Shown here piece after piece: positions 1-7,744 of a stretch of 64,000 nt of DNA; the stretch's first letter is position 1, and the number at the start of each line of letters is the position of its first letter. The translations under genes and the position numbers were made by a program. Under the pieces are notes generated by a model. The model saw nothing but the letters and a program-made list of their open reading frames with translations, made no database searches and was not told where the DNA came from. The stretch is from contig CP030868.2 of assembly GCA_004010835.2 (NCBI GenBank), forward strand, positions 1,488,001-1,552,000, in the 5' to 3' direction. Source of the DNA: Oenococcus sp. UCMA 16435 (GTDB lineage Bacteria > Bacillota > Bacilli > Lactobacillales > Lactobacillaceae).

Positions 1-38
1 GTCAGAATTAAAACAATTTTTAAAATTTAGGATAAAGA

Positions 39-69
39 AAAATGGATTAAATTATTTAATCCATTTTTT
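39..69 (-). terminator. Rho-independent terminator after the small peptide gene
   Basis: A near-perfect inverted repeat (arms of about 13 bp around ATGGATTAAA and TTTAATCCAT) is flanked by A and T runs, so it can end transcription on either strand. It begins exactly at the stop codon of the minus-strand peptide gene. It may also end a plus-strand gene lying left of the window. Confidence 0.75.
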
Positions 70-196
70 ATTTCAAATTAGTAAAAGAGTGATTTGAATT
101 AAAATTTACTCCGGTTATACTTTTTGAAACCGGCGCAATGTTTATAACTATTATTACTCCTAAAATGGTTATTAAGAAAGTTTTTATTTTTTTCAT
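68..196 (-). CDS. Small exported/hydrophobic peptide, candidate Rgg-associated signal
   Basis: A 42-residue ORF begins ATG with a good ribosome site (TTAGGAGTAAAAG) and ends at a terminator. The product starts MKKIKTFLITILG, has one hydrophobic segment (about residues 7-22), then a polar tail ending SNHSFTNLK. That is the layout of a signal-peptide-like or secreted pheromone precursor. It is divergent from an Rgg-family regulator 56 bp away, the arrangement known for streptococcal SHP/Rgg pairs. No database family is claimed: the hydrophobic part is central, not C-terminal as in classical SHP peptides, so the mature form cannot be predicted. Function as a signal is inference from position, size and charge pattern. 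Confidence 0.6.
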   Translation of the reverse strand: MKKIKTFLITILGVIIVINIAPVSKSITGVNFNSNHSFTNLK

Positions 197-252
197 AACT
201 TTTACTCCTAATTTTTTAAAATTCATTAGATTTATCTATTATCATATCCAAT
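197..252. promoter_or_regulatory. Divergent promoter region between peptide gene and rgg
   Basis: The 56-bp gap holds a short palindrome at 227-238 (TAGAT, TT, ATCTA). A TATTAT box (237-242) lies about 10 bp before the rgg start on the plus strand, and a TATGATAAT-like box faces the peptide gene on the minus strand. The rgg start has no ribosome site, so its mRNA may have almost no leader. The palindrome is a candidate Rgg binding site by position only. Confidence 0.45.
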
Positions 253-1128
253 ATGATTGATTTCAATTTTAAGGATTTTAGCAAAAGTTTCAAGACATTG
301 CGGCTCGATCGGGGATATTCTATAAACGACCTTGCCGACAATATTCTTTCGCCTTCTGCACTGAGGAAATTCGAAGAGGGGCTTGTTGATCCTTCTTTTA
401 CTAAAGTCCTTATGTTGTTGGATAAAATGCATCTAGGAGCAGATGAATTTATAAAATTTTCCCTACCAAATTATTTTCCTGAATATAAAGCTTTTTTGAT
501 GGAAGTTGGTGAATCATACAACGATAACGATGTTAAAACGATGAAGAGAATATACCAGAGGGAAAGTGATCTTTTTAAAGAAAACTCTGAATTTTTCTAT
601 TTAATTTCGGCAAGTACCGTGGCAGCCTTGATCAAAAATTTGGAAGAAAATTTCGTCATTGAAAGAAGTATAATCGATAACCTATCTGATTATCTCATGA
701 AGGTTGAGATTTGGGGAGATTTTCAGATTTTAATTTTTGGAAACTGTTCAATGATCATTCCGTCTAAGACGATTTATTTAATCTCTAAAGAACTGTTTCA
801 TAAAACCAAAAAATTAAGATCTATTAATGATAATCTTCATAACACTATCGCGGCATTGGAAAACGGTATAGAAATTACAAGCGACCGTAGAGAATATGAA
901 CTTGCAAGAGAGCTGCTGGACCTTCTATCGGACTTTAATATTCCAAGCGATGAACTACTTTTGAGATTTAAGTTTTCTTTCTTTAAAAATCTCTTTTTTA
1001 AAAAACAAGCCGAAGCTGTTAAACTGAACCATCAATTAATTGAGGCTTTAAGGCTAATGAATTCTAATCAATTGGCTTCGGCCTATGATGAATATATGTC
1101 GACTTTTTATCAAAATAAAATTTCTTAA
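253..1128 (+). CDS. Rgg/GadR/MutR-family transcriptional regulator
   Basis: A 291-residue protein with an N-terminal XRE-type helix-turn-helix (about residues 8-65, core LRLDRGYSINDLADNILSPS) followed by an all-helical C-terminal domain, the size and layout of Rgg-family regulators (about 280-300 residues). The LSPSALRKFEEG stretch is the recognition-helix region typical of the family. Rgg proteins usually sense an imported short peptide through the C-terminal helical repeats and switch on adjacent genes. Here the adjacent divergent gene encodes a 42-residue hydrophobic peptide, which supports a peptide-sensing pair. The start codon has no visible Shine-Dalgarno sequence. Family assignment is firm; ligand and targets are inferred. 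Confidence 0.85.
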   Translation: MIDFNFKDFSKSFKTLRLDRGYSINDLADNILSPSALRKFEEGLVDPSFTKVLMLLDKMHLGADEFIKFSLPNYFPEYKAFLMEVGESYNDNDVKTMKRIYQRESDLFKENSEFFYLISASTVAALIKNLEENFVIERSIIDNLSDYLMKVEIWGDFQILIFGNCSMIIPSKTIYLISKELFHKTKKLRSINDNLHNTIAALENGIEITSDRREYELARELLDLLSDFNIPSDELLLRFKFSFFKNLFFKKQAEAVKLNHQLIEALRLMNSNQLASAYDEYMSTFYQNKIS

Positions 1129-1308
1129 GTTATTTTATTTTATCGAATTCTTTGTTTGTGAATTTATCATTTCTTACATGTGTTAAGGATCACAATCACC
1201 TTGTGAAAAATATAAAAAGATTGAAATAGCGGCCTCTATCAGCTTTACAATGATCTGAAAAATGTTACGGTGAAGGTGGATCTGATAGATGAAAAGAGGT
1301 TGTTTTCA

Positions 1309-2346
1309 ATGGATGGTAAAGTTGCTGTATTAACTGGAACCAAGAAAATTGAAGTTAAGAAACTACCTGTTCCAGAAATAAATGATGATGAGATGCTGGT
1401 CAAAGTTGAAGGTTGTGGTGTCTGTGGCACTGATGTCTTCGAATACAAGAGTGATCCATTTCACTACATTCCGGTTAACCTGGGTCACGAAGGTACCGGT
1501 GAAATTGTCAAGATGGGCAAGAACGTTAAAACCGATTGGACCGGCAAGGCGTTAAAAGTTGGCGACAAGATCGTTTGTGGTCCTGCTTCCAATGGAGATA
1601 TATATGGATTAATGGGTGGTGAAGAACATTACTTTAACGGTTGGCTTGCCAACTATATGGTCATTAATCCAAATAGCGTTATCTTCAACGTTACTGATAT
1701 GCCACTAGACTTGCGGATTTTGATTGAACCGGCGGCCGTTTCATGCCACGCCGTTGCAAAATCCAAGGAAATCTACACCTTTGAGCACAGCTCTTCGGTA
1801 GTTGTTCAAGGTGTAGGGCCGATTGGCTTAATGGTTATCGCACAAATGAAGACTTTGGGTGTTCGCCACATTATTGCTGTTGATGGTAACGCTAGTCGAC
1901 TGGAGTTGGCTAAAAAGATTGGTGCAACTGCCACTGTTAACATCGATGATGGGGATTCAGTTTCTGCCGTTAAGGATTTAACCGGTGGCAAAGGCGCTAA
2001 CTTTGTTTTCCAATGCACCGGCGCGACTAAAGGTGCAAGCACTGCTTGGAAATTCTTGACTGATCACGGTGGAATTTGTGAAGTTGGCTTCTTTGTGGAT
2101 AACGGTGAAGCTACTTACAATCCACACTTTGATGTTTGCATGCCCGAAACCAAGATTACTGGTTCATGGGCTTATGTTCCGGAAGACTGGGTTGAAGCAA
2201 CGGAGTTCTTGCGTGAGACCAAGGATGAAGGCTTGGATATGACTCAATTGATTACGAATGTTTATCCACTTGATCAAATGAATGAAGCTATGGATAAGAA
2301 TATGAGTGGTACCGGCGTTAAGATCGTTTACAAAAATAATCAATAA
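1309..2346 (+). CDS. Zinc-dependent alcohol/polyol dehydrogenase (MDR superfamily)
   Basis: About 345 residues. The N-terminal GroES-like domain has the catalytic zinc motif (GCGVCGTDVFE and GHEGTGEIV); a Rossmann domain with VQGVGPIGLMVIAQ and an acidic AVDG after the second strand predicts NAD(H). The four-cysteine structural zinc loop of classical ADHs is not present, as in some threonine/sorbitol dehydrogenase-like members. Substrate is unknown; a secondary alcohol or polyol is likely. I chose the ATG at 1309, preceded by AAAGAGG; an in-frame upstream ATG at 1270 lacks a ribosome site and would add 13 residues foreign to the family. A strong terminator follows, so it is probably monocistronic. 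Confidence 0.85.
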   Translation: MDGKVAVLTGTKKIEVKKLPVPEINDDEMLVKVEGCGVCGTDVFEYKSDPFHYIPVNLGHEGTGEIVKMGKNVKTDWTGKALKVGDKIVCGPASNGDIYGLMGGEEHYFNGWLANYMVINPNSVIFNVTDMPLDLRILIEPAAVSCHAVAKSKEIYTFEHSSSVVVQGVGPIGLMVIAQMKTLGVRHIIAVDGNASRLELAKKIGATATVNIDDGDSVSAVKDLTGGKGANFVFQCTGATKGASTAWKFLTDHGGICEVGFFVDNGEATYNPHFDVCMPETKITGSWAYVPEDWVEATEFLRETKDEGLDMTQLITNVYPLDQMNEAMDKNMSGTGVKIVYKNNQ

Positions 2347-2376
2347 GTAATATATTTTAAATTATTTGATATTAAT

Positions 2377-2423
2377 AAAACCAGTTTAGAAGTCATTAAG
2401 TGGCTGACTAAACTGGTTTTTAT
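2377..2423 (+). terminator. Rho-independent terminator
   Basis: Arms AACCAGTTTAG and CTAAACTGGTT form an 11-bp stem followed by a T run, 30 bases after the alcohol dehydrogenase stop. Confidence 0.85.
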
Positions 2424-2592
2424 ATTTAATAATAATTTCTAAAAGATAGGTGAAAAGATAAAACATTGGTTAGCATGTGTATCGTCTTTTTATTAATTCT
2501 TATTTGGCCAGCGATCAAAGAGAGCAAAAAAGAGTTCTGATATCATCAAGTTCTTGATTTTTTGTTTTTAAAAAACACATACTTACACAATT

Positions 2593-3120
2593 CTATTGAT
2601 ATATTTTAGTAATAAAATTTGAAATCAAAAGTCGAGGATCATCCAAACCTTTTTCTGGTTCAACATGCCCGGAATTAGTCAACTCGATAAGCCCATGGAT
2701 GAATGCAAGTACGATAGCAGAATCAACCGTGCTTGGAATGAATTTGCGGAGTATTTCTAACGGCTGTGTTGCTATAGTGTGTAAGTTCTGATATTCAGAA
2801 GCTGTCCATTTCTTTTGAAACATCAAATCATATAAAGAAGGGTGTTCGGTGCCAAAATTATAATAGTAATTCAGTAAGTTAATTAATTGCTCTTTTGAAT
2901 TATCTTGGACTGCCTCAGACAGATGTGTAGAGAGTTTAACGAATGATTGAACAGCAATAGTAACCAGTAAATCATCTTTGTTTTTGAAATGTCGATATAC
3001 TGCTCCTCGCGATAATCCAATTTGTGTCCCGAGGTCGCGCATATTAACAGAATCGATGCCTTTATTTTCAATAATACTTATTGTCGTTTCTATGATTTTA
3101 TCACGAGTATTTTTTACCAT
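2593..3120 (-). CDS. TetR/AcrR-family regulator
   Basis: About 175 residues, with the TetR DNA-binding domain at the N-terminus (RDKIIETTISIIENKG, then the helix-turn-helix IGLSRGAVYRHFKNKDDLL). The C-terminal ligand domain resembles the WHG type seen in small-molecule-responsive repressors. The ATG at 3120 is preceded by GGAG at a good distance; an upstream in-frame TTG at 3135 is less likely. It is divergent from a short-chain dehydrogenase, and two near-identical 15-bp palindromes lie between the genes. It therefore probably represses itself and the dehydrogenase until an effector binds. The effector is unknown. Confidence 0.85.
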   Translation of the reverse strand: MVKNTRDKIIETTISIIENKGIDSVNMRDLGTQIGLSRGAVYRHFKNKDDLLVTIAVQSFVKLSTHLSEAVQDNSKEQLINLLNYYYNFGTEHPSLYDLMFQKKWTASEYQNLHTIATQPLEILRKFIPSTVDSAIVLAFIHGLIELTNSGHVEPEKGLDDPRLLISNFITKIYQ

Positions 3121-3165
3121 AATTGTCAACTCCAATCAGGCCATATGAAAATATTATCTAAAAAA

Positions 3166-3217
3166 GTTGACATTGTCAACGTAATAAGATAAGCTTCTCT
3201 TTGTTGACAGCGTCAAC
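3166..3217. promoter_or_regulatory. Twin palindromic operators for the TetR regulator
   Basis: Two perfect-arm palindromes, GTTGACATTGTCAAC (3166-3180) and GTTGACAGCGTCAAC (3203-3217), have centres 37 bp apart between the divergent tetR and SDR genes. A half site GTTGACA also overlaps the tetR translation start region. Arms of 6 bp with a 3-bp spacer fit TetR dimer sites. TTGACA within each arm also doubles as a possible -35 element. Confidence 0.75.
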
Positions 3218-3241
3218 ATTAATAACCTTGAGGAGCAAAAA

Positions 3242-3973
3242 ATGACAAAAATTGTGTTAATTACTGGAGCTAACAAAGGTATCGGATTTGAAACCGCAAA
3301 ACAAATCGGTAAGAATGGCTGGACGATTCTGGTTGGCGCTCGAAACGAAGAGCGTGGCAAAAATGCTGTTTATCAATTACAACAAGACGGAATTACTGCA
3401 GAGTGGCTACAAATCGATCTCAATGACATTAGCAGTATCCATAAAGCTGTAAGTTATGTAGAGGAACATTATCCGAAACTGGATGGGCTTATCAATAACG
3501 CCGGTATTTCCGGCAATATGCAAAAAAATCCTTTAGAACTAACATCTTCTGAATTAGATCAATTAGCAAAAGTTAATTTTCTTGGTAATTTTGAAATGAT
3601 TAAATCATTTACACCAATTTTGTCTAGAAATCATGGCAGAATATTGAATGTAACAATTCCTGTCACGCCTATTGGCTCTTTCAATCCGCTGGGATACTTG
3701 GCTAGTAAAGCTTCACTAAACTCGATGATTAAATCATTTGCGATGTATTATAAAAAGCACGAAATTTCTGTTGAAATTTTTGGTGTTCTACCTGGCGGAA
3801 TATCTACTGACCTTAATCAACATCAGAGTGGTTTACTAATACGGACAGTTCAAGAAGGTGGAGGGTCAATTGCCAAAGTAATGATGGACCGGCATAATCA
3901 TCAAGGAAAAATACTAATGCGTATGGGATTTACTCAATTGGCGCGTAATTTTGTTTTTAGAGGACATGATTAA
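3242..3973 (+). CDS. Short-chain dehydrogenase/reductase (carbonyl reductase type)
   Basis: A 243-residue classical SDR: the TGANKGIGFE nucleotide motif is at residues 8-17, LINNAGISG at about 83, and the catalytic YLASK near 156 with upstream residues of the active site. The GANKGIG glycine motif and the following basic residues (GARNEER) suggest NADP(H). It is preceded by GAGGAG 7 bases before the ATG. It is divergent from a TetR regulator and twin operators, so it is likely induced by the compound it reduces, for example a reactive carbonyl; that role is inference. The gene looks complete. Confidence 0.85.
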   Translation: MTKIVLITGANKGIGFETAKQIGKNGWTILVGARNEERGKNAVYQLQQDGITAEWLQIDLNDISSIHKAVSYVEEHYPKLDGLINNAGISGNMQKNPLELTSSELDQLAKVNFLGNFEMIKSFTPILSRNHGRILNVTIPVTPIGSFNPLGYLASKASLNSMIKSFAMYYKKHEISVEIFGVLPGGISTDLNQHQSGLLIRTVQEGGGSIAKVMMDRHNHQGKILMRMGFTQLARNFVFRGHD

Positions 3974-3994
3974 TTGTGCACAATTAAAAAAAGT

Positions 3995-4101
3995 AAGCAG
4001 CTGCGATATGAGTTTTCAAATTATGAGTCGTTATGCCAAAATCTTTGGAATTTAGCTGACCGATTTTTATATTAAGAGACTTATATCACAGCCGCTTTTT
4101 T
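3995..4101 (+). terminator. Long-loop inverted repeat, likely terminator
   Basis: The arm AAGCAGCTGCGATATGAG (3995-4012) pairs imperfectly with 4080-4098 (CTTATATCACAGCCGCTT), followed by T6. The loop is about 67 bases, unusually long for a simple terminator, but the T run and position after the SDR gene support that role. Confidence 0.5.
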
Positions 4102-4202
4102 AGTAAATATAATATATTGAACTTTCATCATTAAAGGGTTATTGGCCAACGCTGGCTCGCCATTTTAGCATAATGTGGTGAATAGATTCTCATTTTTAAG
4201 AA

Positions 4203-4472
4203 TCAAAACCAGGTTGTTGATGAAGTCGCAAGATCTTCAGAAAAGTTTGGACGTTCCATCTCGGTAAATAAATCCAGACCTTCTTTAGATAATTTTTTCT
4301 CCAGAGCCAGCTTTCTTAATTGCTGTTTTAAATTTCTAAGAACTAATTGGTCTCGTTCTCCATTTTTAATACGGGAAATAGTCAGCTCTAAAATTTGTTT
4401 TTCATCTGCTTTATTTGACTGGATACTTTCCAATTTGCTTTGGAGATTTTGTTTTTTATCTGATGATTTCAT
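4203..4472 (-). CDS. Small hypothetical coiled-coil protein
   Basis: An 89-residue, highly charged, Lys/Glu/Gln-rich protein predicted to be mostly helical (residues 5-70 form a continuous heptad-like pattern such as LELTISRIKNGERDQLVLRNL). It has an AGAGGA ribosome site before the ATG. No membrane segment or signal is visible. I do not recognise a family. It stands alone between the SDR and the ABC exporter genes, and codon use is like its neighbours, so it is probably a genuine small cytosolic protein. Confidence 0.6.
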   Translation of the reverse strand: MKSSDKKQNLQSKLESIQSNKADEKQILELTISRIKNGERDQLVLRNLKQQLRKLALEKKLSKEGLDLFTEMERPNFSEDLATSSTTWF

Positions 4473-4671
4473 TTGTAGTAATCCTCTTTTGACTGACTAT
4501 TTTATCAATTTAGTTGTGCTTAATAATTGATCATTGTAACAATATTCGGTAAGATGTTCATGCTATCCCGTTTGGCGTTTTCACTTTTTGATTTTCTAAA
4601 ATACAGGCAGTTTAATAAGGATATTTTTACCTTCAGAAATATTAACTAATTGCCTTAATTAAAATAAATAT

Positions 4672-4719
4672 AGAAAAACCCGCATTTAAACGATTCATAA
4701 AAGTAGATGTGGGTTTTTA
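4672..4719. terminator. Bidirectional terminator
   Basis: AAAAACCCGCAT and ATGTGGGTTTTT form a stem with A and T runs on both sides. It ends the minus-strand ABC operon. Confidence 0.75.
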
Positions 4720-4768
4720 TATTTATAAAAATGTCATGCGAATTTTTTGTTATTAGCTATTAAAATAT

Positions 4769-5566
4769 TTATATTTTCTTATTATAGGCCCACAATGTTA
4801 GAGGAACAAAGATTATCACGATTGCTGCAGCCATGATAATTGAAATCAATGTTTCGTTTCCAAACTGTCCGTGCAATAACAATTCGCGTAATGCAGAAAT
4901 GACGTGAGTAACTGGATTAATACGCACAAAGGTCTGCAAAATTTTAGGCAAGGAACTAGTCGGCACAAAGGCGTTTGACAAAAAACTTAGTCCCAGCATA
5001 ATCATCACAGAAATACCATTCACAGCTTCTGCCGATTTTGCTAATAAACCCCAAAAAACAAAAATCCAGCTGATTGCCCAAGAAAAACCAATTCCAAACA
5101 GCATTGCTAATAAAACCCATTGGAAGCCAACCGTTGGACGCCATCCAATAATATAGCCAACTAATAAAGTAACGCTGGTTGCAACGGTATAGCGTACTAA
5201 GTCTGCTATCAGAGAACCGATAAGAGGCGACAGACGTAGGATCGGCAATGATTTAAAACGATCAAATACTCCTTTATTGATATCTTCACGAATTGACGCA
5301 CCTGTTCCCGACGAAATGGACAGTAGTGTCTGAATCATAATACCTGGCAAAACAAGTGGTAAATAAGCTTTTGTTGAACCAGAAATAGCCCCTCCAAAAA
5401 GATAAGAAAATATTAACATGAAGAAAATTGGCATGATAAATACATCCATTAATTTTTCCGGACTCTTCCACATTTTAATCAGGTTACGATTAGTCAATGC
5501 TAGAGCATCGTTAAAACCGTGATGATAAGAAGAACTATTTTTTATTTCTAATTGTAAATTATTCAT
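4769..5566 (-). CDS. ABC-2 type exporter permease (DrrB-like)
   Basis: A 265-residue membrane protein with about six transmembrane segments and the ABC-2 family pattern: a cytosolic N-terminus, MPIFFMLIFSYLFGGAI early, and RINPVTHVISALRELLLHG near the C-terminus. DrrB-type permeases pair with a DrrA ATPase to export drugs or lipids. It lies 14 bases after the ATPase gene and is presumably co-transcribed and coupled. A MarR regulator reads away from the pair. The substrate cannot be told from sequence; daunorubicin-resistance is only the family label. Confidence 0.85.
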   Translation of the reverse strand: MNNLQLEIKNSSSYHHGFNDALALTNRNLIKMWKSPEKLMDVFIMPIFFMLIFSYLFGGAISGSTKAYLPLVLPGIMIQTLLSISSGTGASIREDINKGVFDRFKSLPILRLSPLIGSLIADLVRYTVATSVTLLVGYIIGWRPTVGFQWVLLAMLFGIGFSWAISWIFVFWGLLAKSAEAVNGISVMIMLGLSFLSNAFVPTSSLPKILQTFVRINPVTHVISALRELLLHGQFGNETLISIIMAAAIVIIFVPLTLWAYNKKI

Positions 5567-5580
5567 ATTTATTTCTCTTT

Positions 5581-6516
5581 CTACCTGGCTGTCACTTTCA
5601 AAAAGACCTCGTCCAGTGTTGGTTTTTGAATAGAAAATTCATCAATTTTAATATTTTCATTGCTTAAGGCAGCCATTAGTTTTGCCATATTATTCATATT
5701 TCGAAATGGAGCCGTTATTTGTAATTTTTCTTTGTCGATTTTAGTAGTTTCCCCTAAACTATCTTCAATTATTTTTTGTGTTTTCAACAAATCAGATGGT
5801 CGTTTCATTGTTAGTACGATGGAATTTGATCCAACCTTCTTTTTTAACTGATCCGGTGTCCCACTTGCAACGATTGTTCCTTTGTCAATGACAGCAATGC
5901 GGTCAGCCAGTTGATCTGCTTCTTCTAAATATTGTGTTGTTAATAAAATAGTCGTCCCAGCCCCGTTCAGGCGATGAATTGTATCCCACAGTTGCAAACG
6001 AGTGCGTGGATCCAATCCTGTTGTTGGTTCATCTAAGAAAATCAAAGGTGGTTTGGAAATTAAAGAAATTGCCAAATCCAATCGACGTCTCATACCTCCA
6101 GAAAAATTATTCAATGATTTATTGGCTGCCTCCGTCAATGAAAATTCTTCAAGCAAATCAGCTGCTCTCTTTTCTGCGCCGGCTCCTTTTAATCCATTCA
6201 AATGTGCAAATAAGATCAAATTTTCTCTTCCAGATAAATCTTCATCAACTGTTGCATATTGACCAGTTAATCCAATAAGGCTTCTGACGTAAGCAGCATC
6301 TTTGTTTACATCATGTCCAAAAATAGTTGCTATACCAGAGTTTTGTTTTAATAACGTGGCTAATATTCTAATGAGAGTTGTTTTGCCAGCGCCGTTGGGT
6401 CCTAGCACGCTAAAAATTTCTCCTTGTTGAACTTTCAAATTAATTCCATTGACAACGAGGTGCTTACCAAATTTTTTAGTTAAATTGTTCGTTTCAAATG
6501 CTAGCATATCTGTCAT
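5581..6516 (-). CDS. ABC transporter ATP-binding protein (DrrA-like)
   Basis: A 311-residue ATPase: Walker A GPNGAGKTT (about 39-47), Q-loop GQYATVDEDLSGRENL, signature NNFSGGMRRRLDLA, Walker B LIFLDEPTTGLDP, and H-loop region LLTTQYLEEADQLADRI, plus the C-terminal DrrA extension of about 90 residues. AGGAG lies 7 bases before the ATG. It forms a two-gene exporter with the DrrB-like permease downstream. The divergent marR gene and repeats in the intergenic region suggest inducible expression. Confidence 0.9.
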   Translation of the reverse strand: MTDMLAFETNNLTKKFGKHLVVNGINLKVQQGEIFSVLGPNGAGKTTLIRILATLLKQNSGIATIFGHDVNKDAAYVRSLIGLTGQYATVDEDLSGRENLILFAHLNGLKGAGAEKRAADLLEEFSLTEAANKSLNNFSGGMRRRLDLAISLISKPPLIFLDEPTTGLDPRTRLQLWDTIHRLNGAGTTILLTTQYLEEADQLADRIAVIDKGTIVASGTPDQLKKKVGSNSIVLTMKRPSDLLKTQKIIEDSLGETTKIDKEKLQITAPFRNMNNMAKLMAALSNENIKIDEFSIQKPTLDEVFLKVTAR

Positions 6517-6587
6517 TTATTTTCTCCTTGAGTTCGATGCTGGATAAATATTTAATTCAAGGTGTTAAGTATTTGTTATATTAAGCC

Positions 6588-6659
6588 CACCTGAACATAT
6601 TTACAATACTAAGGCTACCTGAATAAATTGTCAATCATTTTTCTTGATATTTTTCAGGG
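6588..6659. promoter_or_regulatory. Repeated motif in the drrA-marR intergenic region
   Basis: Two imperfect direct repeats 28 bp apart share ACCTGAA and CAAT (CACCTGAACATATTTACAAT at 6588 and TACCTGAATAAATTGTCAAT at 6616; 15 of 20 identical). An inverted TTCAGG follows at 6654. These are candidate binding sites for the MarR protein, by position only. Confidence 0.4.
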
Positions 6660-6711
6660 GGCCTTATAAAATTAGAGATAGCATATAAGGTATTCAGAAA
6701 GGAATGTAAGA

Positions 6712-7164
6712 ATGGATGAAGGTAATCAAGCAATCTTTGAAATTTTGGAATTTCAAAGATTAATGGAAAAAGGCCGTTTGCTTCGAAAGAATGTTGATTT
6801 TTTTTTCCAAAATCAGCATCAAGGGCAAGGAGCAATAGTGGCTTTGTTGAATGTACATGGCCAACTTACTCAAAAAGAAATTGCTGAAAAGTTAGATATC
6901 ACTCCACAATCCGCTAGTGAATTAATCTATAAATTAGAAAAAGCAAATTTCATATACCGCGAAAAGTCTTCTAACGATGGCCGAATGTATATTTTAAAAT
7001 TAACCGATCGTGGGCACGATATTGCTAATAAAGCTGAACATCACAGAGCTTTTATTAATGATATTTTGAATGATAGTGAGCTTAAGCAGTTCAACATGTT
7101 ATTCAAGAAATTAAATGCCGGATTAATAGGTCGTTTAAACGAAAATAAAGCTGGAATAAAATAA
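6712..7164 (+). CDS. MarR-family transcriptional regulator
   Basis: A 150-residue winged-helix protein: helices at 1-45, the wHTH LTQKEIAEKLDITPQSASELIYKLEKANFIYREKSSNDGRMYILKLTDRG (quoted here in parts by position, about 56-105), with the conserved DGR of the wing. It has AAAGGAA before the ATG. It is divergent from the DrrAB-like exporter and probably represses it until an inducer binds. The length and fold are standard for MarR dimers. Confidence 0.85.
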   Translation: MDEGNQAIFEILEFQRLMEKGRLLRKNVDFFFQNQHQGQGAIVALLNVHGQLTQKEIAEKLDITPQSASELIYKLEKANFIYREKSSNDGRMYILKLTDRGHDIANKAEHHRAFINDILNDSELKQFNMLFKKLNAGLIGRLNENKAGIK

Positions 7165-7203
7165 ATATACTATTGAATATGTTGACGTAATAATTAAAAA
7201 AGA

Positions 7204-7251
7204 ATTCTATAAAAAAACTTGGTTTTGATCATTTTTTAAGTCTTATAGAAT
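7204..7251 (+). terminator. Hairpin after marR
   Basis: ATTCTATAA (7204-7212) and TTATAGAAT (7243-7251) are perfect arms, extended inward by ACTT/AAGT. No strong T run follows, so it may be a weak terminator or an mRNA-end stabilising hairpin. Confidence 0.4.
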
Positions 7252-7376
7252 AAGATTCACACGTGGTATCCAAAAATTTTTTCTAAATAAATAAGTACTT
7301 TCTTATTTATTTTTTTGAACATTTTTTGTTTTAATTTACTCAAAAACATTTAATTTCAATCTTATTTTGTTTAAAG

Positions 7377-7404
7377 TTGACATACTTTTAACAAGTGTTA
7401 TATT
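7377..7404 (+). promoter_or_regulatory. Promoter of the T-box leader
   Basis: TTGACA (7377-7382), a 16-bp spacer and TATATT (7399-7404) lie directly upstream of the T-box leader. This is the best sigma-70-type promoter in this part of the window. Confidence 0.75.
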
Positions 7405-7410
7405 TTAGTG

Positions 7411-7706
7411 CATAGATTTCAAACGAATTGATCCGGAAAGTACTTTTCCAAGTAATGTCTAGAGAGTCGGTACTAGCTGTAAGCCGATCTTTATTAAGAA
7501 AAGGAAAATGGCCGGTGATTGGTTGATACGAACGGTTTACCGAAAGTATCAAACGGAATGGTCCTCGTTATCGGACACGCCCTTGCTGTTAGCCCATCTG
7601 CTAACAAAGATGGTTAATAAGGTTTATTTGTGCAAGCAAAGAAACAAATCAGGATGGTAACGCGACAAGTCGCTTCTGTATTAATTTACAGGAGCGATTT
7701 TTTTGT
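7411..7706 (+). promoter_or_regulatory. T-box riboswitch (probably tRNA-Met responsive)
   Basis: The leader contains the stem I GGAAAGTA element with AGAGAG, the conserved T-box core AGGATGGTAACGCG (7651-7664) and a terminator made of TCGCTTCTGTA/TACAGGAGCGA plus T7 (7670-7704). The T-box pairs with the tRNA 3' end when the tRNA is uncharged, preventing the terminator. In stem I, CCGG/CCGG and CTTTTC/GAAAAG flank an internal loop whose 3' side reads GAAAATGG; ATG is a plausible specifier codon, matching the downstream methionine/cysteine-pathway gene. AAT or AAA in the same loop cannot be excluded by eye. A promoter lies just upstream. Confidence 0.85.
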
Positions 7707-7744
7707 CGGGAAATTCCGCGAGAAATCTGACAAGCAATATTTCT

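Noticed and set aside
1245..1448. Reverse-strand frame across the start of the alcohol dehydrogenase
   Set aside because: Antisense to a well-supported enzyme and low-complexity Ser/Thr composition.
5979..6278. 99-codon frame opposite the DrrA-like ATPase
   Set aside because: It is antisense to a gene with complete ABC motifs, has no ribosome site and resembles no protein.
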